Positions 8,552 through 15,854 of a DNA stretch of 19,860 bases are shown here, in pieces (within the stretch, counting starts at the first letter, position 1; the number at the start of each line of letters is the position of its first letter). This DNA is from an uncultured Oscillibacter sp. Lineage in GTDB: Bacteria; Bacillota; Clostridia; Oscillospirales; Oscillospiraceae. The notes beneath the pieces were generated by a model. That model did no database searches. It was given only the letters and a program-made list of their open reading frames with translations, and was not told the DNA's origin. The translations under genes and the position numbers were made by a program. The DNA lies in assembly GCF_910579365.1 (NCBI RefSeq), contig NZ_CAJTUX010000047.1, positions 1 through 19,860 on the forward strand. The letters are read 5' to 3'.

Positions 8552-8683
8552 TTTATATGTATTCCCTTTTTTTACTTCCTGAAATGGAGAAGGAATTTTT
8601 AGAAAGTATACCATATTCCTCCGCCTTGTGCAAGGGAGAGAGGGAAAAGGGAAAAAGCAAACACTTTTTGAGGAGGAAACACC

Positions 8684-11600
8684 ATGAAGAAGCGAATCGT
8701 TTCAAAACGGCTGCTGGCAGTTTTGCTGGCGCTGTCCATGTGTCTGTCTCTTCTGCCGGTGGCCGCACTGGCGGAGGAGACGGAGACGGGCGGGGGCCAG
8801 GGAACGGCCTGCGTCTGTTCTTCCAAGTGCGGCGGCGACAGCCTGAATATGGACTGCCCCGTCTGTGCCGCAGACGCGGAACAGTGCGAAGGGGCCGCGC
8901 CCATCCTGGGGGAGCCCTCTGACGCGGAGGAGCCCTCTGACGCGGAGGAGCCCTCTGACGAAGAGCCTCCTGCGGAGGAGCCCCCTGCCGAAGAGCCTCC
9001 TGCGGAGGAGCCTTCCGAGGAAGCGCCTTCTGAGGAAGAGCCTTCCGCCGGCGAGGGGCTGAACAAGGCCCCCTCCAACGGCGAGATGAACGTTCTGCCC
9101 GGCAACACGGAGCCCCGCTCCGGCGAGACCTGGGATAAAGTCGAGTGGAACGCTATCCAGAGCGGCGGGACCTATGTCATTGCTATGACGAAGTCGGACG
9201 GAAACAGCTGGATGCTTCCGAGTGCCACGACAAATAAGTCTCCAACGACGGATGATGCTGCAAAGGTTACAATTACTGACGGTACAAATGAAATAACGGC
9301 GGATAAGGCATCGTATGGATGGACTTTTGAATCGAATGGAGCTGGATTTACGATTGTTAATTCCGGCGGTAGCTATTTGTATAACGATGCTACTCAAAAG
9401 AACTCTGGCGTGCGTGTAGGTGCTACGCAGGGAGTTTGGGTATTGAATGCTGAAGGTACACACCTGAGTACGGTTGTGGATGCAAGTACTACTCGATATC
9501 TTGGCATTTATACAGCGAATGGAGCGACTGACCCTACAGATTGGCGTGCATATACGTCTACAACTTCAAACGTTAAGGACCAGCAGGTGAGCTTCTGGCA
9601 CCTCCATGGCGAGGTTATCGCTCCCCAGACCCAGGTGCATACGCCTGCGGCCACTCCCGCCAGCGGGAGTACGGTTGCTCAGGGAGCAACCGTAACCCTC
9701 TCCTGCCGGGATGCGAATGTGACCTATCACACCAGCGCCGACGGAACGAGCTGGACACCGCTGACCGGGAATACCTTTACAATTCCCAACGACGCTTCGG
9801 GTTCTTATGCCATCAAGGTCAAGGCCACAAAAGCCAATTTGGATGACAGCGAAGTGCTGGAGCTGAACTATACGATCTTTGATAGCTCCACGATAAAGAC
9901 CATTGCCGAAGCCCGTGCGGGCAATGCCGGCACCAGCAGCGCCCCCGGCGATACCTTCACGGTCGCCGGCGTGGTGACGTATAAGAGCGGAAGCAACTAC
10001 TACATTCAGGACGCTACCGGCGGTATCGTTCTCTATGACAACAGCCTGAACCTCAGCCGGGGCCAGAAGGTGACGGTTTCCGGCGGACTGGCGGCCTATA
10101 ATGGCCTTCTGGAACTGGTCAAAGTGACGGTTTACGGCACGGAGGACGGAAGCCTGCCCGCGCCGAAGGACGTCACGATCGAGGGGATTGGCGACAGCGT
10201 ACAGGCCCAGCTGGTGAAGATCACCGGCGCGAAGGTGACGGCCGTCAGCGGCACCAGCTCTCTGCGGGTTACGCTGAAGCAGGACGGCAGCGATAAGACC
10301 ATCGACATCACCGGCTGCCCCAAGGTGACGAACCTGAGCGCGGGCGACACCGTCACCGTGACGGCGGTGGTGAGCAAGAACAGCAGCGGTGAGTATCTCC
10401 TGGTCAACTCGGCCAGCGACGTGGTTATTACCGACGACGTGACGGAGGACCCCGGTCCCGAGCAGCCCTCCGTGGAGCTCTACAAGCCCGCCAATGGCGA
10501 TCAGGTGGTGCTGTTCTACTCCGGCGGCGGACAGGTCATGACCGGCACGGCCAGCGGCACCCGCCTGGCGGGCACGGCGGCCTCCTCCGGCGGCGGAAGC
10601 CTGTTCGTGGAGTCCGGCAGCGCTCTGGTTCTGACCGTTGGCGTCACGGGCACGGGGGAGACGGAGGAGTACACCTTCACCACCTCCGACGGCAAGCTGC
10701 TGAATACCGGGGCCACCGGCGGCAGCCTGACCCTGGTTCCGGCGGACAGCGCGGCATGCACCAAGTGGGCGCTGACGAAGACCTCCGCCGGCGACGGCTG
10801 GCTTGTGCGGAGCACCCAGGCGGAGTACAACGGAAATAAGAATCAGTATATTGAATTCTACGGCGGCAACTTCACCACCTACAGCATGAAAGAGACCGAC
10901 AGCGCGGCCATCTTTACGATGCAGTTCGTCAAAGCGGACAACGTGAAGGTCATCGACTGGACCGTGGACGGCGACGTGGAGCAGACCATCGCCCAGTGGG
11001 GCGGCGCGCTCAAGAATTACGGCGACGCGGGCGCCGCGCAGGCGATCCGTTCCATCAACGGCGACCTTCTGGAGGTGGGCGACGAGCTGGACAGCGGGTC
11101 TGCCTACACCGTCATAAAGGGCGGAAGCGCCGCCATGCCGCTTGCCGCATCCACGGCTCCCATGTACTACATGGGCGCTACCGGCGTACAGGCGGGAGAT
11201 TATCTCCAGTTCAAAACCTCCAGCAAGGGCTGGGGCGGCATGGAGCTGGCTTTCCGCCTGCGGGTGACGAAGGCGGGAGCCAACAGCTGGCAGGTGCAGT
11301 ATTCCTCCAACGGAACGGACTTTGCCAACTTTGACAAGGGCTCCTATACCGCGTCCTACACAAGCTATGGAAACGGTTCTCCGGAAGCGGTGACGAAGGA
11401 AGGAAATGTAACCGGCGGCCTCATCAAAATTGAGAAGGATCTGGGCGGGCAGTATATCTCCTTTGTGTTCACCGTTCCCAAGGGCGCGGAGAACGCGGAT
11501 GAGCTGTATATCCGTCTGGTTTCCGGCGATGAAAAGATCAGCGGCGGCAGCGGCGCCAGCGGCAGCGTCCGCATCGACACCGTGAAGCTCACCGGCAGCC

Positions 11601-14600
11601 CCGTGGTCTCCGACAGCGTCACGCCCTACGTCGCCATTGAGCCCGACAACCTGGAGGAAGTGGGCGCGGGCCAGACCATCACCCTCACCTCCGCCCCCGG
11701 CGCGACGGTTCACTACGGCTGGGCGGACAACGCCACCGGCGCGGTGACCTACGCCGCCGGAACCACCACCACCGTTCCCGCCACCCTGCCCGCCACGCTG
11801 TTTGTCTATGCCTCCAGCGCGGGCAAGGCGGACAGCGCCGTCCGGACGATGACCTACCGTCCCGCGGCGGTGGCCAGCGTGCAGATGACCCCCAACGGCG
11901 GCGGCGTGTACCTGGGCAACGGCAATGTGGACGTGCAGCTCACCACCGCCACCGACGGCGCGACCATTTACTACTCTCTCGGCAGCACGGACGAGAGCGG
12001 CAACCTGGTTTACGAGGTTTACAATCCCGAGACCACCAAGATCACCCTGACGGACGGCTTCGGCTCCCTGACCGTCTCCGCCTACGCGGTGAAGGACGGC
12101 TTCTCGAACAGCGCCGTCACCACCCGGACCTTCACCCAGCGCAGCAGCGAGAACTATCAGATGTACTTCGGACAGATGCACTCCCATACCGCTTACTCCG
12201 ACGGCGCGGGCACCGCGCAGCAGGCCTTTGAATCTGTCAAGGCCCTGGACCAGGAGAAGTGGAATATGGACTTCCTGTCCGTCACGGACCACTCCAACTC
12301 CTTCGACGATGCCGGCGGCACTAAGCGGCTGGCGGACGCCCCCGCCGGACAGGAGTGGAACGAGGGCAGGAATCTGGCCCGGGACATCAGCGACACGAAC
12401 TTCGTGGGCATCTTCGGCTATGAGATGACCTGGTCCAACGGCCTGGGCCATATCAACACCTTCAACACCCCCGGCTATCAGGACCGGACGCAGAGCTCCT
12501 ATACGACCTATGCCACCGCGCTGCAAAACTACTACGCGGAGCTGAAGACGGTTCCCACCTCCATCAGCCAGTTCAACCACCCGGGCACCACCTTCGGCGA
12601 CTTCTCCGACTTCGCCCACTATGACGAGGAGATCGACCAGCTTATCACCCTGATCGAGGTGGGCAACGGCGAGGGCGCCATCGGCTCCTCCGGCTACTTC
12701 CCCTCCTACGAGTACTACACCCGCGCCCTGGACAAGGGCTGGCACGTGGCCCCCACCAACAACCAGGACAACCACAAGGGCGGCTGGGGCACCGCCAACA
12801 CCGGCCGGGACGTGGTGCTGGTGGATGAGCTCTCGGAGAGCGCCATCTACGACGCCATGCGCAACTACCGCGTCTACGCCACCGAGGACTTGAACCTGGA
12901 GATTTACTACACCTTCGACGGCAACATCATGGGCACCATCCTGGGCGCGGACAGCTACGGGAAGGGAGACACGGCGGAAATCTCCGTCGCCCTGAACGAC
13001 CCCAACGGCGAAAGCGCCACGGTGGAGGTCATCGTCAACGGCGGCAAGTCCCTGATGAGCAAGACCGCCTCCTGCAACGAGACCGTCACCTTCCAGGTGG
13101 AGAACCCCGCCGATTACTCCTATTACTACATCAAGATCACCCAGAGCGACGGCGACATCGCCGTCACCGCCCCGGTGTGGGTGGGCAAGGTGGAGGCCGT
13201 GGGCATCACCAGCCTGAAGGCGGAAAACGCCATCACCGTGGCCGGAAAGCCCCAGAGCTTCACCCTGGAGCTCTATAACAACGAGACCGCTCACCTGGAG
13301 GTCAGCTCCATCACCTTCACCGACAAGGCCAGCGGAAGCGTTCTCCACACCGCCGACGACGTGACCCGCGTGCCCAGACTGGGCACCGCCACCACCTCCT
13401 TCACCACCTCGTTCGCCACCGACGGCAGCGTGACCGTTCTCGCCACCGTGCGGGGCACTCTGCGGGGCGTGGAGAAGACCTATACCCAGGAGCTGGAGCT
13501 GAAGGTCATGCCGGAGAACGTGGTCAGCCGCATCGTGGTGGACGGCTCCCACTACAACGACTATGTCACCGGCTACTACGGCGGCCGGATGGGCAACATG
13601 ACCACCATCGCCGCGGACCTTGGCGTGGAGGTCATCATCGCCCGGGAGGTTACGGCAGAGCTGCTGGACAACTGCCAGCTGCTGGTGATTTCCGCTCCGG
13701 CCCGCCGGGCGGGCACCGACAACGCGGGCGCCTACACCCACTCCATGTTTGAAGACAGCTTCATCGCCATGGTCAAGGACTATGTGGGCGCCGGCGGCAG
13801 CGTGGCGGTCTGCGGTCTGGCGGACTATCAGGATAAACAAGCCACCGGCCCGGACAATCACGCCGCCGCGCAGCTGAACCGGCTGCTGGAGACGCTGGGC
13901 GCCACCCTGCGCATCCACGACGACCAGGCCATGGACGACGAGCACAACGGCGGCCAGGCTTACCGCCTGTACCCCGAGACCTTCAACATGAGTTCCAAGT
14001 GGTGCAAGGGCATCATCACCCCGGACAGCGTGGCGGCGGGGGAGACCTATCAGACCTACAGCCAGTACAGCGGCTGCACTGTGGACCCCGGCAGCGGCAC
14101 CTGGCTGGTGAAGGGCTTTGACACCACCTATGCCGCCGACAGCGACAACGACAAACTGCCCACTGCGGCAAGAGGCGACGTCTGCTTCCTGGCCTGCGAA
14201 GACACCGGCCGCGGCGGCACCATCTTCGCGGCAGGCGGCGTGTTCCTCTCCGACTTTGAGGTTGCGGCGGAGCTGGACAACATCTGGGACCTGCCCTACG
14301 CCAACCGCACCATCTTTGAGAACATCCTGAGCATGGTCCGCTCCGACATCGAGGTGACGCCCATCGCCGAGACCCGGCGGGCCCCGCTGAACAAGGTCTT
14401 CGCCATCGAGGGCTATGTCACCAGCGGCACCACCAACCCCAACACCACCTTCTTCGATTCCATTTATGTGCAGGACGAGACCGGCGGCACCGACGTGTTC
14501 CCCTACGCCACGACGGGCCTGGCCATCGGCACGAAGGTCCGCGTTCTGGGTTACACCGACGCCTACCAGGGTGACCGGGAACTTCAGGTCATCAATTTGG

Positions 14601-15595
14601 AGATTCTCAGCGCCCCGGCCAAGGTCTACGAGCCCAAGGCGCTGACCACCGCCCAGGCCACGGATTACGAGACCTACGGCGGACTGCTGGTGTCCACCAG
14701 CGGCACGGTGAGCGATATCGTTTTGGCTGGCGGACGGGTTTCCCAGTTCAAGCTGACCGACAGCTCCGGCAAGGCCGCCACAGTGTTCATCGACGGCTAC
14801 ATCACGAATCCCCAGGGTGTGAACAACATCCATACCTGGCTCAAGAACGGCCAGAAGGTCTCCGCCGTGGGTCTGCTCTACAGCCACCCCGAGGGCGGGA
14901 GCGACGTCTCCGTCCCCGTGCTGCGGGTGCGGAACTGCGACGAGATTAAGAATACGGATGGAAGCACGCCCGGCGGAAGCAGCGGCGGCAGCAGCGGCGG
15001 AAGCAGCGGCGGCGGCAGTTCCTCCAACAACCGGCCTTCGACGCCTTCCAAGCCCTCCGCACCCTCCACGCCTTCCACGCCCTCTGCGCCCGCCAGCGGC
15101 TTCCAGGATGTTCCCGATACCTTCTGGGCGGCGGACGCCATTACCTGGGCCTCGGAGAACGGCATCATGCAGGGCTACGGCGGCAGCACCTTCAATCCGG
15201 ACCGTCAGGTCACCCGCCAGCAGCTTTGGATGGTTCTGGGCCGGATTCACGGCAGCAACCCCGCCGACATGACCGCCGCGGCCTCCTGGGCTGTGGAGAA
15301 CGGCGTGTCCGACGGCACCAGAGGAGCCGCCACCATCAGCCGCCAGCAGATGGTGACCATGCTCTACCGTTACGCGCAGAAGATGGGCTACGCCACCACC
15401 GGCGGCGTGAGCCTGGAACATTTCACCGACGCGGATCAGATCGCCTCCTACGCGCGGGAAGCTCTGGCCTGGGCCGTGGGCAACGGCATCATGCAGGGCA
15501 CCGGCGCCGGCGCGCTGAATCCCGAGGGAACGGCTTCCCGCGCCCACTTCGCGGTATTCATGCAGCGGTTCTGCGCTCTGTATGAGATCGCGTAA
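8684..15595 (+). CDS. Giant secreted SLH-anchored protein with PHP (CehA/McbA-like) metallohydrolase domain (2303 aa)
   Basis: Visible parts, by residue: signal peptide (1-30, cleavage after ALA); acidic Pro/Glu repeats (77-125); lectin-like domain 1 (about 150-312); chitobiase-C-like beta domain (318-399); YhcR-like OB fold (402-585); lectin-like domain 2 (597-751); jelly-roll-like domain (752-975); two more chitobiase-C-like domains (975-1153); PHP hydrolase (1154-1500); beta domain (1505-1610); ThuA/GATase1-like domain (1612-1886); a second OB fold (1899-2089); Gly/Ser/Pro linker (2094-2140); three SLH repeats (2141-2303). The PHP metal ligands are all present: His1166, His1168, Asp1173, His1203 (TDH), Glu1247, His1299 (NHPG), Asp1362 and His1364 (QDNH). 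It should be displayed on the cell wall as a metal-dependent hydrolase, probably of phosphoesters or related bonds; the substrate is unknown. AGGAGG sits 7 nt before the ATG. PHP and SLH calls are firm; the lectin-like, jelly-roll and ThuA calls are tentative. Confidence 0.93.
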   Translation: MKKRIVSKRLLAVLLALSMCLSLLPVAALAEETETGGGQGTACVCSSKCGGDSLNMDCPVCAADAEQCEGAAPILGEPSDAEEPSDAEEPSDEEPPAEEPPAEEPPAEEPSEEAPSEEEPSAGEGLNKAPSNGEMNVLPGNTEPRSGETWDKVEWNAIQSGGTYVIAMTKSDGNSWMLPSATTNKSPTTDDAAKVTITDGTNEITADKASYGWTFESNGAGFTIVNSGGSYLYNDATQKNSGVRVGATQGVWVLNAEGTHLSTVVDASTTRYLGIYTANGATDPTDWRAYTSTTSNVKDQQVSFWHLHGEVIAPQTQVHTPAATPASGSTVAQGATVTLSCRDANVTYHTSADGTSWTPLTGNTFTIPNDASGSYAIKVKATKANLDDSEVLELNYTIFDSSTIKTIAEARAGNAGTSSAPGDTFTVAGVVTYKSGSNYYIQDATGGIVLYDNSLNLSRGQKVTVSGGLAAYNGLLELVKVTVYGTEDGSLPAPKDVTIEGIGDSVQAQLVKITGAKVTAVSGTSSLRVTLKQDGSDKTIDITGCPKVTNLSAGDTVTVTAVVSKNSSGEYLLVNSASDVVITDDVTEDPGPEQPSVELYKPANGDQVVLFYSGGGQVMTGTASGTRLAGTAASSGGGSLFVESGSALVLTVGVTGTGETEEYTFTTSDGKLLNTGATGGSLTLVPADSAACTKWALTKTSAGDGWLVRSTQAEYNGNKNQYIEFYGGNFTTYSMKETDSAAIFTMQFVKADNVKVIDWTVDGDVEQTIAQWGGALKNYGDAGAAQAIRSINGDLLEVGDELDSGSAYTVIKGGSAAMPLAASTAPMYYMGATGVQAGDYLQFKTSSKGWGGMELAFRLRVTKAGANSWQVQYSSNGTDFANFDKGSYTASYTSYGNGSPEAVTKEGNVTGGLIKIEKDLGGQYISFVFTVPKGAENADELYIRLVSGDEKISGGSGASGSVRIDTVKLTGSPVVSDSVTPYVAIEPDNLEEVGAGQTITLTSAPGATVHYGWADNATGAVTYAAGTTTTVPATLPATLFVYASSAGKADSAVRTMTYRPAAVASVQMTPNGGGVYLGNGNVDVQLTTATDGATIYYSLGSTDESGNLVYEVYNPETTKITLTDGFGSLTVSAYAVKDGFSNSAVTTRTFTQRSSENYQMYFGQMHSHTAYSDGAGTAQQAFESVKALDQEKWNMDFLSVTDHSNSFDDAGGTKRLADAPAGQEWNEGRNLARDISDTNFVGIFGYEMTWSNGLGHINTFNTPGYQDRTQSSYTTYATALQNYYAELKTVPTSISQFNHPGTTFGDFSDFAHYDEEIDQLITLIEVGNGEGAIGSSGYFPSYEYYTRALDKGWHVAPTNNQDNHKGGWGTANTGRDVVLVDELSESAIYDAMRNYRVYATEDLNLEIYYTFDGNIMGTILGADSYGKGDTAEISVALNDPNGESATVEVIVNGGKSLMSKTASCNETVTFQVENPADYSYYYIKITQSDGDIAVTAPVWVGKVEAVGITSLKAENAITVAGKPQSFTLELYNNETAHLEVSSITFTDKASGSVLHTADDVTRVPRLGTATTSFTTSFATDGSVTVLATVRGTLRGVEKTYTQELELKVMPENVVSRIVVDGSHYNDYVTGYYGGRMGNMTTIAADLGVEVIIAREVTAELLDNCQLLVISAPARRAGTDNAGAYTHSMFEDSFIAMVKDYVGAGGSVAVCGLADYQDKQATGPDNHAAAQLNRLLETLGATLRIHDDQAMDDEHNGGQAYRLYPETFNMSSKWCKGIITPDSVAAGETYQTYSQYSGCTVDPGSGTWLVKGFDTTYAADSDNDKLPTAARGDVCFLACEDTGRGGTIFAAGGVFLSDFEVAAELDNIWDLPYANRTIFENILSMVRSDIEVTPIAETRRAPLNKVFAIEGYVTSGTTNPNTTFFDSIYVQDETGGTDVFPYATTGLAIGTKVRVLGYTDAYQGDRELQVINLEILSAPAKVYEPKALTTAQATDYETYGGLLVSTSGTVSDIVLAGGRVSQFKLTDSSGKAATVFIDGYITNPQGVNNIHTWLKNGQKVSAVGLLYSHPEGGSDVSVPVLRVRNCDEIKNTDGSTPGGSSGGSSGGSSGGGSSSNNRPSTPSKPSAPSTPSTPSAPASGFQDVPDTFWAADAITWASENGIMQGYGGSTFNPDRQVTRQQLWMVLGRIHGSNPADMTAAASWAVENGVSDGTRGAATISRQQMVTMLYRYAQKMGYATTGGVSLEHFTDADQIASYAREALAWAVGNGIMQGTGAGALNPEGTASRAHFAVFMQRFCALYEIA
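8912..9010 (+). repeat. In-frame tandem repeats coding an acidic Pro/Glu stretch
   Basis: Three 18-bp units (8912-8929, 8930-8947, 8948-8965; the first two identical, GAGCCCTCTGACGCGGAG) code EPSDAE-type hexapeptides. They run directly into three 15-bp units (8966-8980, 8981-8995, 8996-9010) coding PPAEE; the first and third of these are identical. Less regular copies continue to about 9050. The stretch follows the signal peptide region of the giant SLH protein. Unit lengths are multiples of three, so gain or loss of a unit keeps the frame. Confidence 0.85.
9241..9600 (+). other. Low-GC patch inside the giant SLH protein gene
   Basis: By hand count these 360 bases have 165 G or C (46%), while the line at 8881-8940 has 43 of 60 (72%) and most of the gene is clearly GC-rich. 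Codons such as ATA, TTA, AAA, ACA, TTG and CGA appear here and are scarce in the rest of the gene. The patch coincides with lectin-like domain 1 (residues about 186-306). The composition suggests a domain acquired or exchanged from a lower-GC source. Confidence 0.75.
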
Positions 15596-15640
15596 AAGCG
15601 GCGTTTGAGCCAACAACAGATTCCAAAGCAGTCCCAAAAC

Positions 15641-15671
15641 GGGCGGCCCGCACAGTTTGTGCGGGCCGCCC
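15641..15671 (+). terminator. Strong hairpin terminator after the giant SLH protein gene
   Basis: A perfect 13-bp GC-rich stem (15641-15653 with 15659-15671) closes a 5-nt AGTTT loop, 45 nt after the stop codon. The tail is only TTCT, so the U-run is short, but stem stability and position support termination. Confidence 0.75.
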
Positions 15672-15734
15672 TTCTGGCGGAGAGGGCGCTTTGCGAAAGG
15701 AGACGAAAAAACTTGCCGGCCCCCAAAAAGACTC

Positions 15735-15763
15735 TTGCGGAGAGAGGGAAGGGCCTGTATAAT
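15735..15763 (+). promoter_or_regulatory. Probable promoter of the M15 peptidase gene
   Basis: TATAAT at 15758-15763 lies 17 nt after TTGCGG (15735-15740), a weak -35 box. It sits between the terminator at 15641-15671 and the GTG start at 15855, giving a leader of about 85 nt. Confidence 0.5.
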
Positions 15764-15854
15764 CAGGAGAGGCGTCCGGACTTGTCCGGGCGTTCCCTTG
15801 AGGAAAACCGACGGCGCGGACGGCGGTTTTGCGGTTTTTGGAGGAGCGAAGGAA

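Noticed and set aside
14964..15104. Gly/Ser then Ser/Thr/Pro repeats before the SLH domains as a distinct repeat element
   Set aside because: This is an ordinary flexible linker and wall-spanning segment within the coding sequence, not an independent element.
9566..15637. A stop-free reading frame of about 2000 codons on the minus strand opposite the giant SLH protein gene
   Set aside because: It mirrors codon bias of the GC-rich sense gene; the predicted product is a low-complexity Gly/Ala/Val/His-rich string without recognisable domains, signal peptide or ribosome site. Similar long antisense frames lie opposite the citrate synthase, kinase, binding-protein and peptidase genes.
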